Assembly (NCBI GenBank): GCA_016342655.1 | Contig: JAEINL010000008.1 | Coordinates: forward strand, 1-64,000 | Source of the DNA: Sphaerochaeta sp. | GTDB lineage: Bacteria; Spirochaetota; Spirochaetia; Sphaerochaetales; Sphaerochaetaceae | DNA length: 64,000 nt | Reading direction: 5' to 3' | Shown here: piece after piece, positions 43,423 through 51,959 of the stretch | How positions within the stretch are numbered: position 1 is the first letter of the stretch | Layout of the letters: the number at the start of each line of letters is the position of its first letter | Notes under the pieces: generated by a model | The model's input: the letters and a program-made list of their open reading frames with translations, nothing else | The model's database searches: none | Told to the model about the DNA's origin: nothing | Program-made: the position numbers and the translations under genes

Positions 43423-45087
43423 ATGACAGGTAAAAAGAGAACCATTCTCCTACTAATATCACTAGTGCTATTGTTAGTATTGTGTGTTTCCTGTTCCTGG
43501 TTGTTTGAAACAGAAAAAACAGAGACGGCAATAACTGACAACAAAGAATTTTATAATGAGGATTCTTTGTCAGGCATCAAAGAAATGTATATTACTGTCC
43601 CAGAACCCAAAGAGAGTGATTCTCGCTATAACTTTACGCTTGAGCAATTAAATTCAAATATTGTTGATCCCTTTGCAAAGCATGACCCCGAAATCAAAGT
43701 TATTTTTCAGGAGGGATTCAACGGGAGTATCCAAAAGGATAATTATGGGTATGGGTTGAGTGACTATAATGCAACGATGAAATTAAGGGGTCAATCAGCG
43801 CGACTTGCAGATTTGGAATCGTACAAAATACGCTTGAATTCAAAAGCTCCGTGGGGCAAGTATGTTACGGTCAATCTCAACAAACACCCCTATGATGATT
43901 TGAGGATCAGAAACAAACTGGCATTTGAGTTGATAAAGGACATATCTGATATCACTAGCGTCAGCACACAATTTGTCCATCTATACATAAAGGATTTTAG
44001 CGAGGGCGACTACTCTACTCCCTATGTGGATTATGGCTTGTTCACCCACGTAGAGAATATTGACACCAGATATTTGGAAAATCATGGGTTGGACAAAAAC
44101 GGACATTTATACAAATGTGAGAATTTTGAATTCAAACGATATGAGGACGTACTTAGAAATGTAAATGATGATGAGTATGATGAAAACGATTTTGAAGATA
44201 TTCTTGAGATCAAAGGCGTCAATGATCATCGGAAACTAATTGAGATGCTCGATGCAGTAAACAATGAGTATAATCACATCAATGATGTCATTGCCACATA
44301 TTTCAATAGGGACAATTTTATCACTTGGCTGGCCTTGAATGTAATTACAGACAATGTTGATACGCAAAGCAGGAATTACTACTTATACAGTCCAACTGAT
44401 TCAACCACCTGGTATTTCATACCTTGGGACTATGATAAATCCCTGGGAGCTTATTCCGATACCAGACCAATCTGGCAAAAAGGAATTTCAAACCTTTGGG
44501 GAAACACCCTTGTGCGGAGATTTTTACGCAACACAGACAACAGGGCTGAACTTGATGCTAAGATGGTTGAGCTGGGCAATAAGATCTCCCAAGACAAATT
44601 GGAGTATTACAGTGAATTGTTCAAACCAATCGCTACAAGGTTCTTAACTACCGAACCGGATAATATACCCCCTGCGTTAGATATTGATGCTATCAATGAA
44701 GAGTTTGAACTACTAAAAGGTTCTATTCAGAAAAATTTGGAAGCATATTATACGAGCCTTGAAAGGCCAATGCCTGTTTTCCTCTATCCACCGCATCTCA
44801 ATGGGAACTTCATGGAGTTTGATTGGTCCCAGTCGTATGATTTCCAAGATGATCCGATATATTATCACTTCCAAGTAAGTGGTTCGCCTTTGTTTACGGA
44901 TATCTTGTATGAAGACGATATGTTGCTTAACAACGAGCTGATCATCAGGAAGTTTCCACCAGGACATTATTACTACAGAATATATAGTAGAGATTCACAT
45001 GGGAATACAACTGATGCCTTTGATATTTACTATGATGACAAGACAGAAACCTATTGCTTTGGGGTAAATGACTTTTATGTTAACTAG
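43423..45087 (+). CDS. CotH-like kinase lipoprotein
   Basis: This 554-residue exported protein has a lipoprotein signal ending CVSC. The CotH kinase domain (about 120-420) has the conserved MKLRGQSARLADLESYKIRLN, the LRIRNKLAFELIKDI helix, DYGLFTHVENID, and the active-site FIPWDYDKSLG with two Asp. CotH proteins are atypical protein kinases known from spore coats. Residues about 440-554 form a separate beta domain (FMEFDWSQSYDFQDDPIYYHFQVSG, then HYYYRIYSRDSHGNTTDAF), like fibronectin type III. It starts 10 bp after the GH114 gene. A role at the cell surface is expected; the phosphorylated target is unknown. Confidence 0.82.
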   Translation: MTGKKRTILLLISLVLLLVLCVSCSWLFETEKTETAITDNKEFYNEDSLSGIKEMYITVPEPKESDSRYNFTLEQLNSNIVDPFAKHDPEIKVIFQEGFNGSIQKDNYGYGLSDYNATMKLRGQSARLADLESYKIRLNSKAPWGKYVTVNLNKHPYDDLRIRNKLAFELIKDISDITSVSTQFVHLYIKDFSEGDYSTPYVDYGLFTHVENIDTRYLENHGLDKNGHLYKCENFEFKRYEDVLRNVNDDEYDENDFEDILEIKGVNDHRKLIEMLDAVNNEYNHINDVIATYFNRDNFITWLALNVITDNVDTQSRNYYLYSPTDSTTWYFIPWDYDKSLGAYSDTRPIWQKGISNLWGNTLVRRFLRNTDNRAELDAKMVELGNKISQDKLEYYSELFKPIATRFLTTEPDNIPPALDIDAINEEFELLKGSIQKNLEAYYTSLERPMPVFLYPPHLNGNFMEFDWSQSYDFQDDPIYYHFQVSGSPLFTDILYEDDMLLNNELIIRKFPPGHYYYRIYSRDSHGNTTDAFDIYYDDKTETYCFGVNDFYVN

Positions 45088-45095
45088 GAGCACAT

Positions 45096-45776
45096 ATGAA
45101 GTTTAGGCATGAGCAAAAATTCTTAATCGAATATGATACCTATGCTAGGATCAGAAGCTCTCTCAAACAGTGTATGACTCTCGATGCAAACTCAGTGGAG
45201 GGGCTTGGCTATCATATAAGAAGTCTGTATTTCGATGATATGTTCGAAAGCTCTTTGCATGAGAAGTTGTCGGGTATAGTTAACAGAAAGAAATACAGGG
45301 TGAGAATATATAATTACTCTCAGGACACAATAAAATTAGAAATCAAAAGAAAATTCAATGATTATACCAATAAAGTAGCAACTACGATACAGAGAGAGGA
45401 ATTTGAGAGGATTTACAACGCGGATGTCAGCGATTTGGCATTTACAGATGATAGTGTCAAAATGAGTTATTATCTTGAAATGAGAAACAATCTACTACGT
45501 CCGAAAGTGATTGTAGATTATTACAGGGAGGCCTTTGTACTGCCATATAACGAAATAAGGGTTACCTTTGACACGCAGCTTTCCGCTGCCAAACCGCGTA
45601 TGGATATATTTTCTGATAGGATACATAGTGTAGCTTTACCCCCATGCTACTCATTGATTTTGGAGGTGAAATATAACAATTTTCTACCTAGCCATATTAA
45701 AACAATATTGGAACGATATGATCTAACAAGATTATCCGTTTCTAAATTTTTGTTATGCCGGGATAGAATTCAATAA
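45096..45776 (+). CDS. VTC-domain protein (polyphosphate-polymerase-like)
   Basis: This 226-residue protein is a stand-alone VTC domain. Signatures are FRHEQKFLIEYDTYARI, HIRSLYFDD, NRKKYRVRIYNY, the basic IKLEIKRKFNDYTNKV, LRPKVIVDYYREAF, VTFDTQLSA and SLILEVKYNNFLP. Several Lys/Arg and acidic residues line the tunnel of the eukaryotic Vtc4 polyphosphate polymerase; bacterial stand-alone copies often sit next to DUF4956 and CotH genes, as here. No membrane segment is seen, so it is probably cytoplasmic. It starts 8 bp after the CotH gene. Confidence 0.85.
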   Translation: MKFRHEQKFLIEYDTYARIRSSLKQCMTLDANSVEGLGYHIRSLYFDDMFESSLHEKLSGIVNRKKYRVRIYNYSQDTIKLEIKRKFNDYTNKVATTIQREEFERIYNADVSDLAFTDDSVKMSYYLEMRNNLLRPKVIVDYYREAFVLPYNEIRVTFDTQLSAAKPRMDIFSDRIHSVALPPCYSLILEVKYNNFLPSHIKTILERYDLTRLSVSKFLLCRDRIQ

Positions 45777-45788
45777 GGAGATTTTTGC

Positions 45789-46469
45789 ATGAATGAATTG
45801 CTGAATTTTAATGATTTACTAAAAAACAGTGTAATTGAATCATCATATTTGGGAACCTACTCAATCAGAGATATTGCGAGTGTCATTCTAGTGACATTTG
45901 CCGTGAGTCTCTTTATGTTTTATATATACAAAAAAACATATAGTGGGAATGTATATAGCCACAAGTTTAATGTCTCTTTAGTGGTAATGGCCATAATTAC
46001 CTCGGAAGTAATTTTGACTATAAGTTCGAACTTGGTGCTGTCGTTAGGCATGGTTGGAGCCTTAAGCATAGTGAGGTTCAGGACAGCTGTTAAAGAGCCG
46101 TTGGATATTGTCTTTATGTTCTGGGCGATTGCAATAGGGCTTACGACGGGAGCCAGGCTATATGCCCTGACAATTATAAGTGCCCTTCTGATTGGTACGA
46201 TTTTGTTTGTCTTATTGAAATTCAAAAATACAAATAATGACTACTTGCTGATCATTCATCACATGACAAAAAGTAGTGATGGTGTGTTCGAGCTATTGCA
46301 GGAAGTAAACTATACGATAAAGTCAAAGACTGTTTCTCGTGGATTAATCGAACACACGCTTGAAATAAAACTCCTAGGTGCTGGCAGTGGGTTGGTTGAA
46401 AAACTTGCTGAAATTGAAGGTGTCTCACATGTTTCTCTTGTAAGTTACAATGGGGATTTTGCTCAATAA
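45789..46469 (+). CDS. DUF4956 membrane protein
   Basis: This 226-residue protein has about four membrane helices (IASVILVTFAVSLFMFYIY, VSLVVMAIITSEVILTISS, VMFWAIAIGLTTGARLYALTI, and the following helix). The segment between them, SLGMVGALSIVRFRTAVKEPLDI, is the signature block of DUF4956. A soluble C-terminal domain of about 80 residues follows. Its partner in many genomes is a VTC-domain protein, and it starts 12 bp after that gene here. A channel or scaffold for the VTC product is an inference. AAGGAG lies before ATG 45789. Confidence 0.85.
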   Translation: MNELLNFNDLLKNSVIESSYLGTYSIRDIASVILVTFAVSLFMFYIYKKTYSGNVYSHKFNVSLVVMAIITSEVILTISSNLVLSLGMVGALSIVRFRTAVKEPLDIVFMFWAIAIGLTTGARLYALTIISALLIGTILFVLLKFKNTNNDYLLIIHHMTKSSDGVFELLQEVNYTIKSKTVSRGLIEHTLEIKLLGAGSGLVEKLAEIEGVSHVSLVSYNGDFAQ

Positions 46470-46482
46470 CAGGGGTGATCAG

Positions 46483-47748
46483 TTGAATAGCAAAGAAAAC
46501 ACAATAGTAGAAATTACAACTGTCCTCCTTGAGACATTATTGGTAAATATTCTTATCAATTTTTTCTTCTATGAGCTGCAACCAAACCAAGCAGTATATT
46601 TGTCATTAAACCCTCATCCACTATTTCTGTTTTCGCTTCTCATGGGATTACGGTATGGGATAAAGATTGGGGTATTTTCTGCTTGCATCTCCTGTCTGTT
46701 CTATTTTGATGTGTATATGCAGACACAGGGAAATGCTGAGTTGTTCTTTGCATATTTCAAATACTATAAATATCCCCTGTTGTTCTTGTGGGGTGGGTTC
46801 ATTCTTGGAGCATTCAAAGATAATCATAGAAGAAAGGTTAGGAAGGCAAACGAAACTATTGATTTTTTGACACATGAAAATGCAAATCTTGAAAAGGATT
46901 ATTCGTACCTGGAATCAATACAAAAAGAGTTGAAAAATCAGATAATCAAATCTGATGAAAGTATCAACAGCCTGTATGACATAGCAAAGAAACTTGAAAG
47001 TTTTGAGATTGAGGAAATCTATTCTGAAACGATCGGAGTCTTAAAAAAATACCTGAAAGCTACAAATATTTCCCTCTATACAGTGGATAGAGAACAAGAT
47101 TATTTACGATTGAAAATTTCCTACAGTGATGTGGAGTCTAGTAATTCCATTAAAGCCTCTACCTGTTCCTGGTTTCTGCACGTAGACAAGGAAAGAAGAG
47201 TTGTGAAAAATCCGAACTACAGGGAAGGTGATGATGTACCTCTCATGGTTGGTCCCCTGATCAGAGATGATAGGGTCATAGCAGCGGTAATTATTACCAG
47301 CATGGAATTTGATATGATTTCAGAGTATGCCTTCAATTTGTTTCAGCTTATCATTGATTGGATCAACCGAACCCTCGAAAAGGCAAAATATGTTGAAAGC
47401 CTGAAGGAGAGTAAACACATAGAAAATACTAAACTCATAAAAGATTCAGACTATTTTAAGAATCAGATCAAAATTGCAAGAAGAAGAAAAAAAGAATTTG
47501 GGATGGAATACTGCCTATTGTCATATAGGGTTAAGGACTATGACCTTATAACAATAGACACCTTGGTCAGAGATACGTTACGAGCTGTTGACCTGGCATA
47601 TTACAATGAAAACAAAGCAGTGATTACGTTCTTATTGCCAGCAACAAAAAGGGAACACGCCATGCTCATTGAAGAGAGGATAGAAAAGAACTTTAGCGAT
47701 AATTTTGTAAAGATTGATCTGAATCCATTAGATGAACGTACAGCGTAG
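46483..47748 (+). CDS. pelD: PelD-like c-di-GMP receptor
   Basis: This 421-residue protein matches PelD in layout: several membrane helices (residues about 10-115), a coiled linker, a GAF domain (about 165-300), and a degenerate GGDEF domain (about 315-421). The I-site RxxD is kept as R367-A-V-D370, while the GGDEF position reads ENKAV, so it should bind but not make c-di-GMP. In the known system PelD binding switches on polymer synthesis with PelE, PelF and PelG. I prefer TTG 46483, which has AGGGGTGA upstream, over ATG 46450 inside the DUF4956 gene and without a ribosome site. Confidence 0.82.
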   Translation: MNSKENTIVEITTVLLETLLVNILINFFFYELQPNQAVYLSLNPHPLFLFSLLMGLRYGIKIGVFSACISCLFYFDVYMQTQGNAELFFAYFKYYKYPLLFLWGGFILGAFKDNHRRKVRKANETIDFLTHENANLEKDYSYLESIQKELKNQIIKSDESINSLYDIAKKLESFEIEEIYSETIGVLKKYLKATNISLYTVDREQDYLRLKISYSDVESSNSIKASTCSWFLHVDKERRVVKNPNYREGDDVPLMVGPLIRDDRVIAAVIITSMEFDMISEYAFNLFQLIIDWINRTLEKAKYVESLKESKHIENTKLIKDSDYFKNQIKIARRRKKEFGMEYCLLSYRVKDYDLITIDTLVRDTLRAVDLAYYNENKAVITFLLPATKREHAMLIEERIEKNFSDNFVKIDLNPLDERTA

Positions 47749-47775
47749 GGTATGCAAATTCCTAAGGAAGGGCAA

Positions 47776-47919
47776 ATGACCAAGAGAAACCTACTGAAGA
47801 ATGATGCAAGCAATACTAGGAGTGTTCAGACAATGCAACGTAAGGGTATCACCAAAGTGCCATATGGAGACAAAGACTGCCATACCTCAAGAATCCTCCC
47901 CCCTTTGGAGGCCCAATGA
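47776..47919 (+). CDS. Small 47-residue ORF between pelD and pelE
   Basis: The frame begins at ATG 47776 with AAGGAAGG (47764-47771) in front and ends in TGA 47917-47919, which overlaps the ATG of pelE (ATGA). Its product is basic and polar (MTKRNLLKNDASNTRSVQTM...) with one Cys and no membrane segment. The good ribosome site and the coupling overlap support real translation; it may simply serve to couple pelE translation. I know of no homologue. It is short enough to be missed by ordinary gene calling. Confidence 0.5.
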   Translation: MTKRNLLKNDASNTRSVQTMQRKGITKVPYGDKDCHTSRILPPLEAQ

Positions 47920-48881
47920 AATATATAGCATATGCAGCACTGATGATTGCTGACATCCTAGTGATACTATTTTTCATCCTATTTGAACAATATGCACTCC
48001 AAGTTCTGCTTTTGCATGCATTTTTGATTTTTGTCAGTTGGAGAATATACGTTACCTTTGCTAGTGAAGTGGAGGTATTACCGTACTTTATTCTGTTTTT
48101 CATGCCAATTCTTGGGATGATTATTTTTTTCACCCTATATGGTAGTCTCCATTACTTTGTGAGGGATGGTAATGCCATCAATGATTACGAGCAAATGCTT
48201 TCTGTAAAACTTGCCAGAAGAAAAAGAAAAAGAATTGACTATGACAGTGAAATACAAACAATGAGCTATTTTGATATGTTTTCTTTCATCGATCCTGAAA
48301 GGAAAAAAGAAATATTAATTAATTCCCAATATGCATATAAAATCAATAACGCAAAGATTCTAGCAAAAGGATTGGAATCGGAAGACAAAGAAGTTCAACA
48401 TTACGCTGCTACCCTTCTCAACAGCCAAGAAAATCAGTTTACCAACACTATCAGCATATTGAGAGATGCATATGAAATACAAAAGACCGAAGCCAATTTG
48501 GATGCATTGATTATTGCCTATCATGATTACATACGCTCATCATTCATTGGAAAAGAGAGTATACAAATATTCAAAAAGGAATATGTCGATTTGTTACTGC
48601 AGAAAGTACACAGGGAAACATATGATCTAAAATCGTTACAAAGTTTGTTTGTTTCATTCATTGAGATCAATGATTTTTATAACGCTACGCTGTTACATCA
48701 CAAAATCGAGGAAGAATTTGGCAAGAGCTCACAATCAATCGTAAACAAATTACACATTCTATATAAGAAAGGGTATACCTCCCAACTAGTTGACGCCCTT
48801 CTCACCATTGAACCTGAACAATGTACAGATGAGCCTAAGTTGAAAGAACTCCATGATTTCTTTGTGAAGGAGGTACAGTAA
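47916..48881 (+). CDS. pelE: PelE-like membrane protein
   Basis: This 321-residue protein has two or three N-terminal membrane helices (residues about 5-85) and a helical cytoplasmic part that looks like tetratricopeptide repeats (YAATLLNSQENQFTNTISILRDAYEIQKTEANLDALIIAYHDY). This is the PelE layout; PelE connects PelD to the synthase PelF/PelG. GGAGG is 5 bp before ATG 47916. The gene overlaps the small upstream ORF by 4 bp and is followed by pelF after 1 bp. Sequence alone is weakly diagnostic; position and topology support the name. Confidence 0.75.
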   Translation: MKYIAYAALMIADILVILFFILFEQYALQVLLLHAFLIFVSWRIYVTFASEVEVLPYFILFFMPILGMIIFFTLYGSLHYFVRDGNAINDYEQMLSVKLARRKRKRIDYDSEIQTMSYFDMFSFIDPERKKEILINSQYAYKINNAKILAKGLESEDKEVQHYAATLLNSQENQFTNTISILRDAYEIQKTEANLDALIIAYHDYIRSSFIGKESIQIFKKEYVDLLLQKVHRETYDLKSLQSLFVSFIEINDFYNATLLHHKIEEEFGKSSQSIVNKLHILYKKGYTSQLVDALLTIEPEQCTDEPKLKELHDFFVKEVQ

Positions 48882-48882
48882 G

Positions 48883-50304
48883 ATGAGAATATGCATGATT
48901 GCTGAAGGCTCCTACCCCTATGTTGCTGGTGGGGTCTCCAGTTGGATCAATCAGATCATAACGGCTTTCCCAGACAACGATTTTGTAGTCGTTTCAATAA
49001 TGCCAAGTAGAAAAGAGACTGTAGAGTACAAATATGAGATCCCAAAGAATGTAGTTTCAATACGTACTATTTACCTCAATGATTATATAAAGATACGACA
49101 CAAGAAAATAGTAAGGCAATACAGATTCAGCAAAGAGGACGAACAAGAATTAAGGAAATTGATCAGAAGCGCTTCTGACCTTGATTGGGAGTATATTATC
49201 AAGCTATTCAATACCAGGGACAGTACTGGTTCTTGTATTGATTTTTTGCAAAGCAAGTTTTTTTTCAATGAGATAGTTTCCCTGTACAATGAAAAATGTG
49301 GTGAAGAAATTTTTAATGTCTTTTTCTGGACTATGAGAAATATGTTCTTGCCTTTGCTATATCTCATCCAACAAAAAGCGGAAGACGCGGATATTTTCCA
49401 TTCTGCATCAACAGGATATGCTGGCATATTGGCAACATCATTTGCTGTAAGAAAAAATAAAGGGTTTGTGATATCAGAACACGGTATATATGGGAGGGAA
49501 AGAGAGGAAGAATTGTTAAAGGCCAAATGGGTCACTGGAATTTATACAAAATTATGGATTGATTACTTTTATTCAATGTCTTCGGCTGCGTATAGAAGGG
49601 CAGATGTCATTACATCCCTATTCCAGGCCAATAGAAAGATCCAAATACAACTTGGCGTTGATAGGAAAAGAACGAGAATTACACCTAACGGCATAAATTA
49701 TGACAAGCTACATATCGAGAAAGAACCCCATGATGGAGTTGCTATCGGCTCAATCCTTAGAATCGTCCCTATTAAGGATGTGATGACAATGATTCGAGCA
49801 TTTCGGATCGTAAAGGATAAGGTGGACAATGTTACATTTTATCTGATCGGACCTGCTGAAGAAGACTCGGCCTACTTTCAACAGTGTTTGAATTTGGTGC
49901 AACTTCTTGATCTTCAAGATTCCATACAATTCACGGGTAGAGTTGCTATTAAGGATTTTCTTGGGAAATTGGATATGTTGGTGCTCACATCAATATCTGA
50001 AGGACAACCTTTGGTAATCCTTGAAGGCTGGGCTGCTAAAATTCCTAGCATTTCAACAGATGTCGGTAGCTGCAGAGAGTTGCTTGAGCAGGATACATTC
50101 GAAGGTCCTTGCGGTATAGTTACAAAAATAGCTTCTCCAAGTGATACTGCAAGAGCTATCTTTCAATTAATTGCAAACCCTGCTTACAGAAACACAATGG
50201 GAGAAAATGGATTTAGACGAGGAAAGAGATTGTACAATGAAAAAGTATTGGTATCGAACTATTCAGAAATTTATGCTTGCGTGTATAAAAAGTACAACAA
50301 ATAA
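48883..50304 (+). CDS. pelF: PelF glycosyltransferase (polymer synthase)
   Basis: This 473-residue GT4-type enzyme is predicted to polymerise UDP-linked amino sugars on the cytoplasmic side. Family blocks are ICMIAEGSYPYVAGGVSSWINQII at the N-terminus, ISEHGIYGREREEELLKAKW, RADVITSLFQANRK, TPNGINYDKL, GSILRIVPIKDVMTMI, and the ExxxxxxxE element in SEGQPLVILEGWAAKIPSISTDVGSCRELL. The EHGIYGRER block is particular to PelF. It begins 1 bp after pelE, and GGAGG lies inside the end of pelE. It is the clearest Pel marker here. Confidence 0.93.
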   Translation: MRICMIAEGSYPYVAGGVSSWINQIITAFPDNDFVVVSIMPSRKETVEYKYEIPKNVVSIRTIYLNDYIKIRHKKIVRQYRFSKEDEQELRKLIRSASDLDWEYIIKLFNTRDSTGSCIDFLQSKFFFNEIVSLYNEKCGEEIFNVFFWTMRNMFLPLLYLIQQKAEDADIFHSASTGYAGILATSFAVRKNKGFVISEHGIYGREREEELLKAKWVTGIYTKLWIDYFYSMSSAAYRRADVITSLFQANRKIQIQLGVDRKRTRITPNGINYDKLHIEKEPHDGVAIGSILRIVPIKDVMTMIRAFRIVKDKVDNVTFYLIGPAEEDSAYFQQCLNLVQLLDLQDSIQFTGRVAIKDFLGKLDMLVLTSISEGQPLVILEGWAAKIPSISTDVGSCRELLEQDTFEGPCGIVTKIASPSDTARAIFQLIANPAYRNTMGENGFRRGKRLYNEKVLVSNYSEIYACVYKKYNK

Positions 50305-50317
50305 GGTGGCATGATAT

Positions 50318-51817
50318 ATGGCAGGTATCGGTTTTTCACTCCAGAGAATGTTTGATAAAGAGACTTTTTCCAGTAGAGCTCTGGCATATGAATATTCATC
50401 ATTTATTGCAGCCGGCCCATGGATTATCAGCGTACTATCTATCAACTTTTTACTCATTCTCATGGATCTGATACAAAGTGATTATTCAGAAAGAGATTTG
50501 TTTTCTGCAACGATTGTATACTCGTTCCTCTTTTCCAAAATATTGGTCGCCCCCATACAGTTGGTAGTTACCAGATATATTACGGACAAATTGTATAACA
50601 AGGAGTACGATGTATTGAAACCCACATATATTGGGGTAAACAATATTGTATTCTTTGTCAGTTTGCTTATTTCTCTAGTGTTCTATTTCAATATACCTCT
50701 ACCAATCTATTACAAGGTACTTTCGTCGTTTATATTTATATTGATATCAATGATTTGGGTAATAATGATATTTCTGAGTGCAGTAAAAAACTATAAGCTT
50801 ATAGGAATAGCCTATTGCATAGGGGGCCTGATTACAGTCGCTTTGGTTTTTTATTTTCTCGAAAATCCAATACCTTTCAGAGAAATGACAACCTTAACTA
50901 ATTTTCTGTTATCGTATGTCATTGGGTTGAGTGTGACATTCATAATACTTGCTTACACATTCTTCTCCACCTTTCATTATGGGAATCCTTATACATATGA
51001 TTTTATCAGGGCTTTCGGCAAACATGCGGTGTTAAGCTTCATAGGTTTATTGTATACGTGTGGCTTATGGGTCGACAATATCATCTTATGGTTTGGCGAT
51101 TACCAAGTTAAGGTCCATGATACTTTTATTTTTGCACCTTACTATGACAATGCAGTATTTTTATCTTATCTTACAACCATCGTGACCCTCGTCCTTTTCC
51201 TTGTAATCATAGAGACGGAATTTTATAAAACATATAAAGACTACTTTGGCAATGTCAATTCCACACAGACACTGCAAGAGATAGATGCATCGAAAAATAC
51301 AATGATAGAATCCTTGCGATATAATCTTTTCTATACTTTTATGATCCAACTATTGGTCAGCATAACACTGGTGTTGCTTGCAGGGCCAATATTCAAGGTA
51401 CTCAATATCAATTATGTTATCAGAGATATTTTCAAGCTAACTACTATCGGAGCCTTGTTCAACATCAGTTCATTCATTTGCATTCTAGTCCTTCTGTATT
51501 TTGAAAAAAGGAAAAGCGCCTTATTGATAGCATTTTGCTTTTTCACTTCCAATGCCGGATTGACTCTGTTTTTTTGCACACAACCCTTGCAGTACACCGG
51601 CTATGGATTCGCAATCGCATCAGCCTTCACGTTTGTCGTAGCCTTATTCCCTCTTCGGTATTATCTACAGAACATCAACTATGAAACCTTTGCCCTCCAG
51701 CCCATTTATTTGCATGAGCCAAATGATATTTTTGTAACATTTGCAAATTACCTCAATAGAAGGTGTGACAAAAAGCAGAGGATTTCCAACAATAGGCATG
51801 GACGACAAAGAAGATAG
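50318..51817 (+). CDS. pelG: PelG polysaccharide transporter
   Basis: This 499-residue protein has about twelve membrane helices and begins MAGIGFSLQRMFDKETFSSRALAYEYSSFIAAGPWIISVLS, the typical PelG opening. PelG is a flippase-like partner of PelF that carries the polymer across the inner membrane. It starts 13 bp after pelF and is the last gene of the operon, with a strong hairpin 90 bp downstream. The short charged tail (DKKQRISNNRHGRQRR) is cytoplasmic. Confidence 0.92.
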   Translation: MAGIGFSLQRMFDKETFSSRALAYEYSSFIAAGPWIISVLSINFLLILMDLIQSDYSERDLFSATIVYSFLFSKILVAPIQLVVTRYITDKLYNKEYDVLKPTYIGVNNIVFFVSLLISLVFYFNIPLPIYYKVLSSFIFILISMIWVIMIFLSAVKNYKLIGIAYCIGGLITVALVFYFLENPIPFREMTTLTNFLLSYVIGLSVTFIILAYTFFSTFHYGNPYTYDFIRAFGKHAVLSFIGLLYTCGLWVDNIILWFGDYQVKVHDTFIFAPYYDNAVFLSYLTTIVTLVLFLVIIETEFYKTYKDYFGNVNSTQTLQEIDASKNTMIESLRYNLFYTFMIQLLVSITLVLLAGPIFKVLNINYVIRDIFKLTTIGALFNISSFICILVLLYFEKRKSALLIAFCFFTSNAGLTLFFCTQPLQYTGYGFAIASAFTFVVALFPLRYYLQNINYETFALQPIYLHEPNDIFVTFANYLNRRCDKKQRISNNRHGRQRR

Positions 51818-51906
51818 GTGAATGTGTATGGACAGAAGGGAGTGCTAGTGTTTGCAGATGGCAAGTAGCGCATACCACGAGGCTTCCCTTACCGGACACA
51901 TGCAAA

Positions 51907-51934
51907 ACACCCGGCTTATTGCTAAGCCGGGTGT
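51907..51934 (-). terminator. Hairpin terminator between pelG and hydA
   Basis: A 12-bp perfect stem (51907-51918 with 51923-51934) has a 4-nt loop. On the minus strand the stem is followed by TTTTG, making it a Rho-independent terminator for the hydrogenase operon, 26 bp past the hydA stop. On the plus strand the tail is weak (ATCTTG), but it may still serve pelG. Confidence 0.85.
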
Positions 51935-51959
51935 ATCTTGTACGAGAATAGTGAACCTA

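Noticed and set aside
46450-46482. ATG 46450 as the pelD start
   Set aside because: It lies inside the DUF4956 gene without a ribosome site, whereas TTG 46483 has AGGGGTGA directly upstream.
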